Shown: positions 23,273 through 35,298, counted from the first letter of the stretch. The stretch: 64,000 nucleotides of DNA from Heterohyrax brucei (GCA_028571685.1 CM053166.1:56816111-56880110), one strand, 5' to 3'. Notes: a model not told the origin generated them from the sequence alone. Numbers and translations are program-made.

Positions 23273-23945
23273 GTGTCTTGAGGACCATCTCAAAATTCTG
23301 CTCACCATAAGAGGTGTGCTGACCCAAGGCTACAGCTTCATTCACTGAGTTGATAGCATTATTCTGGCTGCACTGAGCTTCACTCACCATCCGTTTTGAG
23401 AGCTCCATGCCCATTACATGCTATGAAAAATAAAATGCATACTGTCATAAGGTCTGCTTAAAGGGATGCCTTTGGGCTGATGCATTGTATCTATGCTGTT
23501 GAGATTGTAAGAATGTATCTACTTCAGCTCATCACAGCAAAAATTTGTAATATAAATTGGGGTCCTATTGCTCATGGCAAATTTTGATAGCTTAATTTTC
23601 TCTAAGGAATCATTCACCAAAGCTTTTTGTAACCATAAGTATGAAAGAGCCCTTCAGAACAATCTCAGGATCAGAAAAGTTGCTAGATATGGTGGACATG
23701 GTAGATTTGCTCTTTCAGCATCCATCCCAACCTTCTTTTCTGTGTTTTCCTATACTGCAGAGTCTGGAAAGCTAAAACCAACACTTGCCAGGCTCCCTTG
23801 CAGCTAGAGTTCTGGATGTGAATTAGCATTTACCAATGAGATGCTTTCATGGATGATTTGGAGGGTGGAGGTGAAGCAGAAGCCAAATTCCACTGACAAG
23901 CAATATTGTAGGAACTGTGAATTTTCTTCAGCAGCTTTCCGATGT
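23273..23945. other. Unassigned DNA, probably ancient repeat in part
   Basis: No gene seen. 23730-23945 ('ggctcccttgcagctagagt', 'accaatgagatgctttcatg') resembles an old mammalian repeat that I cannot name; 26520-26700 carries the expected continuation of the same family. Confidence 0.4.
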
Positions 23946-23959
23946 CTAGTCACTAGCCC

Positions 23960-24140
23960 CTTTGTAACCCTGGTGGCATAGTGAGTTAAGTGCTCTAAGG
24001 TCACAGTTCAAATCTGCCAGGCACTCCTTGGAAACTCTATGGGGCAGTTCTACTCTGACCTCTACAGTTGCTGTGAATAGGACTCAACTCGACAGCAGTG
24101 GTTTTGTCTTTTACAGCAGTAGTTTTGTTTTTGTTTTTTT
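23960..24140 (+). mobile_element. AfroSINE (short form)
   Basis: Flanked by 'ctagtcactagccc'/'ctagtcacttgccc' (23946-23959 and 24141-24154). The tail is partly duplicated ('cagcagtggttttgtc' and 'cagcagtagttttgt'). Confidence 0.9.
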
Positions 24141-24419
24141 CTAGTCACTTGCCCGTTGTGTGTCAAAAGGCAGGTACAGCAATAACATAAGAGACTTCCT
24201 GACCCCTGGATCACGGCTAAAGCAGCATGCTCATAAGCCATCAGTCCCAATACAGCCTTCTAATTCTCCCAACCTTCCTTACTGAGGTAGAGAAAATAGC
24301 TGCCCTGGCTGGCCAGTAATTCTGTGGTATCATTCCAAGAGTCATTCCTAGAAGGTCAGTCTAAAACATGATCCTCCCATCCTTAGAACAATTTTGTAAG
24401 CACCTTGAATTAAGTCCTT

Positions 24420-24852
24420 TTCTGCTTCATATATATGTGAAAGCTGGACAATGAATAAGGAAGGCTGAAGAAGAGTTGTTGCCTTTGAAGTATGGTGCTG
24501 GTGAAGAATATTGAATATACTATGGACTGCCAAAAGAACAAGCAAATCTGTCTTCAAAGAAGTACAGCCAGAACACTCTTTATAAGCAAGGATGGTGAGA
24601 CTTTGTCTCACATATTTTGACATGTCATCAGGAGGAATCAGTTCCCTGAGGAGGACATCGTACACGGTAAAGCAGAGGGTTAACAAAAGAGAGACAGATC
24701 CTCAATGAGATGGATTAACACAGTGGTTGTAAGAAATGAGCTCAAGCATAGCAATGACTGAGAATGGTGCAGGATTGGGTAGTATTTCAATCTATTGTAC
24801 ATAGGACTGGTATGTGTAAGAACTGACTTGATGGTACCTAGCAGCAACTGTT
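24420..24852 (+). mobile_element. RTE/BovB-type LINE 3' end
   Basis: 5'-truncated copy from 'tatgtgaaagctggacaatg' to 'acttgatggtacctagcag'. Confidence 0.88.
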
Positions 24853-25362
24853 TAGAATAGTCGGAGTGGCTACTTTTTCCTGCAGTTGAACCCGGTGTAT
24901 TGGTCAAACACAATGTTCAAGCCAATGAACTCTACTTGGAATTTGTTGATTCCATCATGCAAGTTTTGGTGATACCTGACGGAGGTCGGCATCTTTGGCT
25001 TTCTCCTGGCCTGTGCTGGGAGGCTTCTGCGTAAATGGGGACTTTGGTAATTTCTCCCATCTACCTTACTTTCACCCTGTCCCCCACCCCAACCCTGGGC
25101 TTCCCACTCCAGCTGTGTTCTTACTGCTATTGAGCAAACCTCTCCCTCTCTCTCTCCTTCTCGTTCCACTCCTTTTCACAGCTGTCTGAAAACTTTCCTC
25201 CTCTGCTGCATCTTCCTATTTTTTTGTAGCAGACCCTAGGGCTATCCACACAAGGCTTCCCCTTCCCTTTCCTGCTAATATGATACAATTTTATTTGGGT
25301 ATTATGCAAAGATCTCTTAATTTTAGGAACCATGTTCTATGCACAGGCTTGCATTATGAGTT
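24853..25362. other. Unassigned DNA with a pyrimidine-rich stretch
   Basis: No exon or known repeat seen. 25130-25170 is a CT-rich run ('ctccctctctctctccttct'). Confidence 0.4.
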
Positions 25363-25775
25363 GAATTGTGTCTCCCCAAAATGTGTGTCAACTTGGCTAG
25401 GACATGCTTCCCAGTACTGTGTGGCTGTCTACCATTTTGTGAACTGATGTGATTATCCTGTGTTGTAAAGCCTAACCTCTGTGACATTAATGAGGCAGGG
25501 TTAGAGGCAGCTGCATTAATGAGGCAGGATTAGGTTGTATCATGAGCCAATCTCTTTGAGATATAAGAGAGAGAATCGAGCAAAGCAAAGAGGGACCTCA
25601 TGCCACCAAGCAAGAAAAGCCAGAATCAGAGTGTGTTCTTTGAACCTGGAGTCCCTGCATTGAGAAGTTTCCAGACAAGGGAAAGACTGATGACAAGAAC
25701 CTTTCCCCAGAGCCAACAGGTACAGAAAGGCTTCCCTTGGAGCTAGCTGCCTGAATTTGGACTTATAGCCTCCTA

Positions 25776-25892
25776 TGGGCTCAAGCATAACAAGAATCAT
25801 GAAGATGGTGCAGAAATGGGCAATGTTTTGTTCTGTTGTACATAGGGTCTCTATGAGTCGGGCCCACTCGGTGGCACTTAACAACAGCAGTA
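25776..25892 (+). mobile_element. RTE/BovB-type LINE, extreme 3' end
   Basis: Only about 115 bp of the RTE 3' end ('tgggctcaagcataacaaga' to 'ggcacttaacaacagc'), flanked by 'tagcctccta'/'tagtctccta'. Confidence 0.88.
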
Positions 25893-25954
25893 GTCTCCTA
25901 AACTGTGAGAGAACAAATTTCTGTTTGCCAAAGCCATCCATTTGTGATATTTCT

Positions 25955-26497
25955 TCTTTTTTTTATTACGATTGAGTGAAAATGTACATTCCCCATATAA
26001 ATTTGCATGCCCGCCTCTGTGCAGTTCCCACTGCTCTCCCTGCCTGGTAAGATCATACTCTTCCTCTCCATTCTACACATGCCATATCCTCCTAACAATC
26101 TCCTATATCCCCTCCTCTCCATCCTCTCCCCCACCTCCAGTAAGAGGTCAGCAGGACGACATCCTACAGATGCATAGAACCACAAAGTTCACACACGATG
26201 ACCATCAATTGCAGTCTTTTGGTGTACATCTCAGGGTGTACCCCTTCTTATTCTCATGTTGCCAGTGAGACTCATCTTTGTGAGCCCCATCATGGCTATC
26301 GCTGGTGGTGGCCGGGCACCATCTGGTTCTTCCAGTCACATGTCAGTGTGGTTCCCCACTCACGAGGGTCTCTCTGTCTTCTGGGTTCTTTATCCCCCAT
26401 GTCATTTTTAGTCATCATCTGTTCCTGTTCAGTGGGACCATTTGGTGTATCTCAGATGGCAGCTTGGCAGCTTTTAAGACCCCAGACACCACTCAAC
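25955..26497 (-). mobile_element. L1 LINE 3' UTR fragment
   Basis: Antisense L1 3' end starting with its poly(A) as 'tctttttttt' and 'gattgagtgaaaatgtacat'. Flanked by the 13-bp duplication 'ttgtgatatttct' (25942-25954 and 26498-26510). 5'-truncated to about 540 bp. Confidence 0.92.
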
Positions 26498-26544
26498 TTG
26501 TGATATTTCTGTTACAGCAACACTGGATGACTAAGACAGCTTAT

Positions 26545-27560
26545 GACCTAATTTTGGCTAATAAGAGGAAGTTTCCTAGGCTTCTGAAGAGAATTTTCTT
26601 CCCTGATAGGAGGGAAGCAGAGAAGTTTTCTTGTTGCCTGACTATTCATGACATCGCTGTTGTCTAGAGCTACAGTAGCCATCTGGATACCAGGTGGTCA
26701 CAAGCACAAGGGGAAAGAGCCAATAACTAAAAATGGCAGACTAGAGTGGCTGACAGAGGTGAGTTCTTGGTGCTATTGAAGAATCATGGACAAATCCTAA
26801 AACTTTCTGCTTTTTGATTTCTTGCTAGCTAAGCAGTAAAGGTCTTTAAGGTTTAAGTCACTATTAGTCAAGCTCATTCTTGATAACTCACAGTAGTTGA
26901 CCTCGCCTTGGCTTTGCCAGGAAGGTGGGGCCAACTACCTACCCACTACTGCCCATCCACAAGCTTTCTCCCTTCCCCTTCATCTCATGGCCTAAGCCTT
27001 CTTAGCTGATAGGAGACTAATCTCTCCCTGGTGCTCTGGATACCAGCCCCTTGTCCTCTGCAGGGACCTTGCTCCATCAGTCCTTTCTGTTCTCTTCTGC
27101 ATCTTACATCCCATAATCTCCAGGGGCCCCTTCCCATCTACATCCTGAGTAAGTCCTCAAGGCTCAATGTACTGGAATGCGTAGACATGTCACATCCTAA
27201 TCACCAGGTAAATACTTCCAATGGGCTCTCTTAACAGCGCCTTGGACAGCCAAGCCAGCCAAGTGCCGTTGAATGCCTTGGACAAGCTGCCAGAAATTGA
27301 AAGAAACAAGAGACTAAAGGCTTTGAACTGTTCTCTGCACCCCAAGCAAGCATTTGCCAGGGACTGTGCAAATACCATGGATACTCATGCCAATGCCTGC
27401 ATTCCCTGCAAGGAGTTTTTCCCTTCTGCTTTTTGTCCTTCTTTTTATTGAGGGCATATTTTTGTTATCTTTAAGGCTTTTATAGCTTTGTATTTCTGCC
27501 TCATTTTAGTACATTCTGTTGTTATGATTCATGCTGCTTTTACTGGCTCTTTACCCTCAG
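26545..27560. other. Mostly unassigned DNA
   Basis: 26545-26760 looks like an old unnamed repeat. The rest has no recognised gene. The open frame at 27221-27451 has no motif. Confidence 0.4.
27249..27274 (-). mobile_element. 26-bp SINE 3'-tail insertion with target-site duplication
   Basis: The 26 bp ('gccaagccagccaagtgccg' plus six bases) match only the antisense end of the AfroSINE/RTE tail. They are flanked by a perfect 10-bp direct repeat 'gccttggaca' at 27239-27248 and 27275-27284, the signature of target-primed insertion of an extremely truncated copy. Confidence 0.75.
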
Positions 27561-27740
27561 TGCGTAAACATGTTTAAGTTCTCCATATTTAAAAAAAAAT
27601 AAAATAAAAAACCCTTCCTTAACCTGCCTTCACATCTAGTTTCACCATTCTCTTTCCTCCTCTACAGTGTCAGCTCTTTGGAAGTCGTCTGTACTCATAG
27701 TGTTTCCTCATTTACCTCTCATTCCTGTACTCTGCTGGCC
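27560..27740 (+). mobile_element. L2 LINE fragment
   Basis: 'ccttccttaacctgccttca', 'ttctctttcctcctctacag' and 'tttggaagtcgtctgtactc' follow the L2 ORF consensus as I recall it. Diverged. Confidence 0.5.
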
Positions 27741-28131
27741 AACCCTACTCCCCAGACTGGAAACAGTTCCACATAATTCAGCCCAGCTGAGGTTCTAGCA
27801 CTGGCAAGATGCTGGGGATCTCCTATGCCCGTGGGAAGAAAAGAATGCAGCTGGGCCACTAGAACCCCTGAGACTTTTTTTCTTGTGGCTGACACACTCT
27901 CTCAGCTCTGTTTATCTCTTTGGAGTAATGCCACTCTTTCCCCCACATGACAGGGAACATGATTCCCAGTTGCTCCAGATCCTTCTATCCCATTCATACC
28001 TGCAGTGAATTCATCTTAACTTGCTTCCCTAGTTCCAGTTTGAAAATTCCAGGGAAGGATTCTGACTGGCCCAATAGGGATCAGGTATCTTGCCATGAAT
28101 CAATCAGCCATGGCCAGGAGTCAAGGTCACA

Positions 28132-28339
28132 TAAAACCACTTGTCGTTGAGTTCTGACTCATGACAACTTCATGTGTATCAGAGTAGAACTGTGCTTCAT
28201 ACGGGTTCACTAGCTGGTTTTTCAGAAGTAGATCAATCACCAGCTCTTTCTTCTGAGGTACCTCTGGGTAGACTCAACCCTCCAACCTTTTGGTTAGCAG
28301 CTGAATACACTGACCATTTGCATCATCCAGTGACTCCCA
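28132..28339 (-). mobile_element. AfroSINE (long form)
   Basis: Antisense: 'gttgagttctgactcatgac' to 'gtgactccc'. Confidence 0.85.
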
Positions 28340-28364
28340 AGATTACCACAGACAAAGCTAGTTC

Positions 28365-28500
28365 TCCTCTGAAGCGTTCTCCATAGGTTTTTCATGGCTG
28401 CGGGCTTTCAGAAGCAGATTGCTAGGCCTTTATTTCAGAGCACCTCTGAGTGTGTTTAAACTGCCAACATTACAGGCGTTTCAGCCACCCAGGGACTCCT
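28365..28500 (-). mobile_element. AfroSINE (long form), partial
   Basis: Antisense: 'ccataggtttttcatggctg' to 'cagccacccagggactcc'. Lacks a clear tail. Confidence 0.75.
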
Positions 28501-28560
28501 TAGACAAAAGCCACAGAGAAGGGGAATTGTGAGTCAGGTCTCCACTCAGCTAATTTCTTT

Positions 28561-29029
28561 ACCAACAGCACTTCACAGGAACTACTCTCATTGCCTGCTG
28601 GTGCCTGCCCACATGGCTCAGGCCCTACCACTTCCTTAGTTCCTGTTTCTCCCAACTGCCAGTATCCGCCTGAAGCCATGAAGGGCTGTTCTGTCAGTGT
28701 GTGATATAGGTCGGCAGTGCTGAGAAATTACCACACCCCAGCAACCCGCAATGACTCTCAGGTATAGAAATACCCGAGGTTTGTAAACCTTCCAGTGGGT
28801 ACAGATATGAGCCACCTAGATGACCCTCTAAGGAAGGACTCATTGTCAGCAGACAGCTTCCAGCTGCTGAGAATTACCCTACCCAGAGACACTTCCTTCC
28901 TGGGGTGCCTGCATCTAATGACTGGTCATTTCATCCCACTGTGGAACAAGCCAGGACAACCTGACAGTTTAACACCTCCCTCTGCCTGGTCCCAATACCA
29001 CCTCTCCCTTCCATAGATGTGGTCCCTAA
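28561..29029. other. Unassigned DNA
   Basis: No gene or repeat family recognised. Confidence 0.35.
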
Positions 29030-29720
29030 CAAATACCTTGCCTGCCAAATTCCAGTTCAGTTTCAGCTTCTACAGAACCTAATTTGTGACCAGCAACTCT
29101 GAGGTCTGTTCTTTACATTGTCTCCCTGAGATCCCCCATGCGGAATGCTTCCATTATTGGCTGCCTTCTCTCTCACCTCCCCAATCCTAAAGCCAAATTC
29201 TCTGAATCTCCTAACAGCTGCTTGGTCTTCAGTCCTTGTCATGGAATCTGTTGCTCAGACACCAGGATTATCAGGACTGTCGTTTAATCTAGATGTCCCA
29301 ACCTTTACTACCATGTGGAACATGGTAGCCCTGCACTCTTCTTGAAATGCCTGCAGCCCTCCACTTTCTGGGTTTCTTCCTTCTTGTCTTGCCACAACCA
29401 GGGTTTACATCTTGGCTTTCTCTGCAGCCAACACATCTCAGGGGATCTCAGTCATTCTCCAGATGTTGGCTACCACTACACAGGAATGCCCAACCTTGTC
29501 CATCTCCTTCCCAGACCCCTCTCTCACACTCCAGACTCATCTGTCTGGTTGTCTCCTAGATATCTTTACATGGACTGCTCATGGAAGCCTGAAACTCACC
29601 ATTGCAGAAGTGAACCCATCGCCTTTCTCTATACTAGCGTCTCCTCATATATTCCTTTCTGTATTCTTGCCCCTACATTCCCCAACTCAACAGACAGTAT
29701 CACTGCTTGCTGTCCCTAAA
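29030..29720 (+). mobile_element. L2 LINE ORF remnant
   Basis: Pyrimidine-rich L2-like sequence with 'tctcacactccagactcatc' and 'cctgaaactcaccattgcag', which follow the L2 ORF2 order. Broken by stops in all frames. Confidence 0.5.
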
Positions 29721-29824
29721 ACCAGCTAACTGCCCTTCCTCCCCCCAGGCCCAGTTAGCATTTGCCTGTCCTGGTGCAAACCCACCCCTCCATGCCCAAT
29801 CAGTTTCCACACCTCCAGCCCTTC

Positions 29825-30005
29825 AGCTATCATGTGACCTTGAATAACTTATGGAGCCTCACTTAGCCTCTGTTTCTGCATCTTTGAAATAGGCTGTCAA
29901 AAGTATACTTACTCTTTAGAGTCCTTGTGACGTTTTAAAAACATACTGTGCATATAAAGTGTGTAGAAAAGTACATGGCACATACTAAGTACTCAATGAC
30001 GGTTA
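29825..30005 (+). mobile_element. MIR SINE
   Basis: 'catgtgaccttgaataactt', 'agcctctgtttctgcatctt' and 'catggcacatactaagtact' follow MIR. Confidence 0.8.
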
Positions 30006-30029
30006 GAAATTTATCTATTTATTTACTTG

Positions 30030-30895
30030 CTCTTGTTGTTTATCTTTACCTCTCTTAAGGCCCTCAAAACTTTCCATCTTATATATTAGCTGCTTTAAAT
30101 ATCCTTCTGGGCTGTGAGATTGTTGAGGGCAATGCTGTACCTTGTTGTTGTTGTCAGGTGCCGTGAAGTTGGTTCCAACTCACAGCAACTCTGTGCACAA
30201 CAGAATGAAACACTGCCCAGTCCTGAGCCATCACCAAAATCATTTTTATGCCTAAGCCCATCACTGCAGCCACTGTGTCAGTCCATCTTGTTGAGAATCT
30301 TCCTCTTTTTGCTGACCCTCCACTTTACCAAGCATGATGTCCTTCTCCAGGGACTGATCCCTCCTGACAACATGTCCAAAGTATGTGAGATACAAGTCTT
30401 GCCATCTTTGCTTCCAAGGAGCACTTTGGTTGTACTTCTTCCAGAACAGTCTGTTTCTTCTTATGGTAGTCAGTGATACATTCAATATTCTTTGCCAACA
30501 CCACAATTCAAAGGTGTCAGTTCTTCTGTCTTCCTTATTCATTGTCCAGGTTTCACACACATATGATGCAAATGAAAATACCATGGCTTGGGTCAGGTGC
30601 ACCTTAGTCTTCAAGGTGACAGTTTTACTTTTCAATGCTTTAAAGAGGTCCTTTCCCTCAGATTTTCTCAATGTGATGTGTCTTTTGATTTCTTGACTGC
30701 TGCTTCCACGGGCGTTGATTGTGGAGCCAAGTAAAATGAAATCTTTTACAACCTCAATCCTTTCTCCATTTATCATGATGTTGCTTACTTCACTTGTGTG
30801 CTGTACCTTACTCTTCCTTATATCTTCAGCACCAGGCACAGTACCAGACACATGAGCTCAACTGGTTGGTTGAAGAATTCACTTAATTTTTAAAA
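30030..30895 (+). mobile_element. L2 LINE 3' end, split by an RTE
   Basis: 'ggctgtgagattgttgaggg' (about 30110) and, after the RTE, 'tcagcaccaggcacagtacc' and 'ttggttgaagaattcact' match the L2 3' end. Confidence 0.6.
30138..30815 (-). mobile_element. RTE/BovB-type LINE 3' end with a long open frame
   Basis: The best RTE copy in the window. An uninterrupted minus-strand frame (30261-30851, 196 codons, the start lying in flanking L2) covers the C-terminal part of the RTE protein. It includes 'NIMINGERIEVVKDFILLGS', 'SYVCETWTMNKEDRRTDTFE' and 'LTYFGHVVRRDQSLEKDIML'. The family's endonuclease and RT catalytic domains are missing (5' truncation). The GTT-rich end at 30141 is the 3' tail. Confidence 0.93.
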
Positions 30896-30984
30896 AAATG
30901 CTGCTATGTGCCCAATATGTGTGATAGGCACTACAGAGAAAAGAAGAGTGTAAGTCAAGATTTTATTCCCTAGGCTTTAAATTC

Positions 30985-31645
30985 CTATTGGAAAACAAAC
31001 GGTGCTTCATCCATACTATGGAATACTACTCAGCAACAAAAAAGCAATGAACTATTGATACATACAGTAACTTCAATGGATCTCCAAGGGCATATTATGT
31101 TGAGTAAAAAGATCCAAACACAAAGGGTCACAAGCTATATTATTCCATTTATACAATATTCTCAAGATAACAGAATTAAAGACAGAAAGAACAGATTTGT
31201 AGCTGCCAGGGACTAGGGATGGTGGACTGTAGGGAGTGGGTATGACCAAAAAGTGGTGAAATGGGGAACAGTTGTGCTGTGATGGAAATGGAACAGTCTG
31301 TATCTTGATTGTGGCAATGGTTACATTCAAACCCACCCGGCAACGCAGAGGCAAAAAAGCCTGGTGATACGCTTCTGTAAAGATTATAGATAACCCTAAG
31401 GGGGCAGTTCTACAGTGTCCTATAGGATCACCATGAGTCAAAAGTCTAATCAATGGCACCCAACAACAAGAAGATACATAACACTACACACTCATTGTAC
31501 CAATGTCAACTTCTTGGTTATGATACTGTACTACAGCTAGATCAGTTACTGGGGGAAACTGGATGAAGGATCCACAAGACCTCTCTGTACTGTTTGCGAT
31601 CTCCTGTGAATCTATAATGAGTTCATAATTTAAAAAGTTTTTTAA
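30985..31645 (+). mobile_element. L1M LINE ORF2 end and 3' UTR, split by a SINE
   Basis: 'actatggaatactactcagc' (about 31014) and 'tgctgtgatggaaatgg', then after the SINE 'tgatactgtactacagctag' and 'ctctctgtactgtttgcgat', ending near 'aatttaaaaag'. Confidence 0.8.
31325..31470 (+). mobile_element. AfroSINE (long form), 5'-truncated
   Basis: Begins mid-element at 'tcaaacccacccggcaacgc' and ends 'atggcacccaacaacaag'. Confidence 0.85.
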
Positions 31646-31829
31646 AATCCTGTTTGAGACATTAAGCTTGTGCATATAAAATAATTTCCCTTTATTCATG
31701 TTTTGGGTCAAAGAATAGCAAGTTGCAGCTATTATCAAGGAAATACTACAATATCAAGCTATTTGATATATTGCCAAGACTCAACTTCTTGGCTTGAACT
31801 TAACCATAATTTGTCCACCTTATAAAAAC

Positions 31830-32275
31830 CCAGTGATGCTTTCAATTGTCTCGTATGTATGTGAAAGCTGGACAATTAATAAGGAAGACCAAAGGACAAT
31901 CAATACCTTTGAATTACGGCGCTGGTGGAGAATATCAAATATACCATGGACTGCCAAAAGAATGAACAAATCTGTCTTGAAAGAAGCAGTCAAAATGCTC
32001 CCTAGAAGTGAGGTAGGTGACACTTTGCCTCATGAACTTTGGGCATGTTATCAAGAGGGATCAGTACCTGAAGGACACTATGCTTGGTAAGGGAGAGTCA
32101 GTGAAAAAGAGGAAGGCCCCCAACAAGATAGACTGACACGGTGGCTGCAACAATGGGCTCAAATGTAACAATTATGAGGCTGTCACAGGACTGGGCAGTG
32201 TTTCCTTCTGTTATGCATAGAGTTGCCATGAGTCAGAACTGACTCAATGGCACCTAACAACAACACCACCATAAA
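31830..32275 (+). mobile_element. RTE/BovB-type LINE 3' end
   Basis: From 'gtatgtgaaagctggacaat' to 'ggcacctaacaacaacacc'. 5'-truncated; the C-terminal frame is broken. Confidence 0.9.
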
Positions 32276-33054
32276 CAGCTGACAATATTTAGAAACGGAG
32301 TGTCTGACTTGCAAATCATCTACACTCTTCCTACATTTGGAGGTGCCTGAAAGTTTCCCACAGAAGCTCAATGAAACAATGTTCTCATACCACTGTTGGG
32401 AAGGGTATAAGTATCAGTTGGGTAGAGGTGATGGCGGTTGTAGAGTGAATTGGGAACTAGGGTGAGAACCTGGAAAGTGCTACTTCCTCTAGATGGAACT
32501 TACCAGGAGATCATGAAGCTTAAGCTACAAAACCTCTCAGTTGTACAGACCCTTTCCATGTACGTATTCATGTGGCTCTGGGTTTTTGTGAAATCAGCAA
32601 AAGTGAGGCAGTTTAACCAAAGTCAATGAAGACTGTCTTTTTCCACTCCTATTTCCTGTCAGTCATAAGTGAATTTTGTGATATCTTGCTAATGGCAAGC
32701 TGAGTTGGGATTATATTGAATTTGAGCTTAGAGGGATACTTTTTATATGCATTTGAAAGACATTACTAGCTATCTCAGTGCAAGGACAGCTTCCAGAAAC
32801 ACTCTTTCAGCCCATTGGGTTGACTTCTGTGGTGATTTAACATGAAGATGCAGGCCCAGATGCCATAGTATAATATAAGCATGGCCTATGGCATCCAGAA
32901 ACAGAAGTATGTGGGTAGCCAAGAACAAGCAACATTTGAAAGGTGTGGAGTCAAAAGCTACTCTGTAGAAAATTTTTCCAACCAGCAAACATGAAAAATT
33001 ATAAGCAGGGAATTCAGTTCTCACCCACACCTAGACAAAAGAAAAACTCTCTCC
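32276..33054. other. Unassigned DNA
   Basis: No gene or repeat recognised. Confidence 0.35.
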
Positions 33055-33066
33055 TATGGGGAATAT

Positions 33067-33224
33067 GGAAACCCTGGTGATGTAGTGGTTAAGTGCTATG
33101 TCTGCTACCCGAAAGGTCAACAGTTTGAATCCACCAGGCAGTCCGTGGAAACTCTATGGTGCAATTCTACTCTGTCCTATATGAGTTACTATGAGTTGGA
33201 ATTGACTTGATGGCAACGGGTGAG
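33067..33224 (+). mobile_element. AfroSINE (short form)
   Basis: Perfect 12-bp target-site duplication 'tatggggaatat' at 33055-33066 and 33225-33236. Confidence 0.93.
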
Positions 33225-33246
33225 TATGGGGAATATATTCAGTGAT

Positions 33247-33416
33247 CAGCAAAGAAAACTAATCCCATTGCCTTCAAGTCGATTCCAACTCATAGCGACC
33301 CTATAGGACAGGGCAGAATTGCCCCAGAGTTTCTAAGGAGTGCCCGGTGGATTCAAACTGCTGACCCTTTGGTTAGCAGCTATAGCACTTAACCACTGCA
33401 CCACCAGGGTTTCCAC
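33247..33416 (-). mobile_element. AfroSINE (short form)
   Basis: Antisense copy with duplication 'attcagtgat' (33237-33246 and 33417-33426). With the SINE at 33067 it forms a tight inverted pair. Confidence 0.93.
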
Positions 33417-33426
33417 ATTCAGTGAT

Positions 33427-35108
33427 GCAAGGTACAAAATTATGAATGTGCCATGTATTTTCTTTCTTTTTCAGTGGTATTTATGTGAAATAGAATTTAT
33501 CAGGATTTCCGATTTTTAGGGCACAAACCAAGAGGAGCACAACAAAGGACGAGTAGATCCACGTGTGAAGTCACGTGTCTCACCCATTCCAATGGACTTG
33601 AACTGCTTCTTAGAGTTTCTGAAGCCTCTTGTATTATGACGTCTGGCAGTTCCAGCTGAAACAGCATGTCAAATTGCCACTGACACAGCAAAAGAGCCTA
33701 AAGAAATATATTTATCAATGAGTCCATTCTTACCCCATAACAGTAATTTGATTACATAATTATGGAGCCCAATATAATGTAGTGGCAATTTAGGAATGCA
33801 TCTGATTTGCTCTTGTATGCCCTAATTTCTGATTAATTTTAGACATTTTTCAGAATTACTGATCAAACCAAAACTCGATCAAAGAGTAGGCAGCCAAGAA
33901 AAGAAAACTAAAGAAAAGATAAAAGTACTGTGGAGGTGTGGTATACAGTTAATTAATAAATATATTGTGTGGCAGTGTCCAAATTTTGTCAACTCTTGAA
34001 AATTCAGAATGTGCTGTGATTTCTTACCATACTTAATTTGGTACCTGTACATGTGTACTCTTTTGCTTAAAGAGAGACTCCAAAATTGTATGAGCTTCGA
34101 GACCCACACAGCCTGGACCCTCCTTTGGTTTCATCCCTTCAACCCCACTTGTGTGTGCCATGGTCCCTAGTTTTGTACACGCCACAAGTATTACACAGCA
34201 AGTTGCGCTAGGAGATATTTCTCTTGACAGAGGAAAGAAAGGGTCAACTAAAAAAATGCTACGGTTCTACAGTGTGATAGAGGTAGGACTTGTAATCCAC
34301 ACAGGTGAAACAGTGGGGCAAAAGCAATCAGTTGACTCCCACCTTGGTGCAAGAAATGTTTGGCAAACAGAAAAAGGATGGAGTGAGAGAAGACCCACTC
34401 CAGGGAAATTGCAGTTCTGCATTTGACCACTAGATGGAGGTAAGAGAGTGAGCCCTTCATTCAGTCAAAAAACTCATTACCAGCTAATCAAGGTAAAGCG
34501 GGTTTTCCTTGCTTCCTGCTGGTACCTTCTTGCTTTTGCCAAGCCTCGGTGCACTTACTATTGTTCCATTCTTTTTGGTTAAAGTCGTCACAAATCTGCG
34601 TTTTTGTTAGCTAACTCAACTGTAGCCCACAGTTCATCTTCTAGACAACTCTCCCTGCTTTTTCTGGTTAAGGATTATGTTCTTACTAACTATTATTAGA
34701 AGAATTTTCTGACTCAGAAGTTTCAGGACTTAAAGCTATAGCCTTAGTTCAATAATTGCCTGATTATTTGCTGTTCTGCTTGCTACTTTCATTACCTGAC
34801 TTCTTTTTCATGTGCATCTCTCTGAACCCCTCAGTCAGGGCTCTGTACAAAGTGTTATCTGAAAAACCAGCCTCCACCCCATCTGTCTGAGGGAGATACG
34901 GTTCCATCTATTTTTAACAGGGCCTGCTAAGGCTGAACTACTCCCATGTTAACCATAAAAAAATAAATAAATAAAAACTGAGCAACTTGCCTAAGGAAAA
35001 TACTGATAAACAGACTCAACATTCTTGGACCCATGCCCCCACTTTCCAGACACCACTCTCAAGATTCTGGCAACACTTTACACTGACCGCTCAGCCCCCA
35101 CCCCCGGC
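33427..35108. other. Unassigned, repeat-poor DNA
   Basis: The longest repeat-poor stretch apart from 4.5-8 kb. No exon, RNA or known repeat recognised. A short AAAT run lies at about 34960-34975. Confidence 0.4.
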
Positions 35109-35298
35109 AGTCCCTGGGTGGTACGAAGAGTTTATGCCCTTAGCTACTAAATGAAAGGTTGTCAATTCAAGTCCACTCAGAAGCCCCTCGGAAGAAAAGC
35201 CTTGTGATCCACTTCTGAAAGGTCACAGCTCTTAAAACCCCAGCGGGAATGTATGGGGTCTCCATAAGTCACAGTCGACTTTACAGCAACTGGTTTTA
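35109..35298 (+). mobile_element. AfroSINE (long form)
   Basis: 'agtccctgggtggtacgaag' to 'cagtcgactttacagcaact'. Confidence 0.9.

Larger units (their letters stand above)
25363..26543 (+). mobile_element. MaLR-type LTR with RTE and L1 insertions
   Basis: LTR fossil from 'gttgaattgtgtctccccaa' to 'caacactggatgactaagac'. The parts are 25363-25775, 25893-25954 and 26498-26543. Same family as 17.7 and 63.5 kb. Confidence 0.8.
27745..28560. other. Unnamed old repeat with SINE insertions
   Basis: 'ccagggaaggattctgactg' and 'agccatggccaggagtcaag' resemble a common mammalian repeat that resumes after the SINEs at about 28505 ('agaaggggaattgtgagtca'). I cannot assign the family. Confidence 0.4.

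Noticed and set aside
33067-33140. tRNA-like heads of AfroSINEs as tRNA genes
   Set aside because: They have box-like promoter remnants but are attached to SINE bodies and lack a complete cloverleaf.
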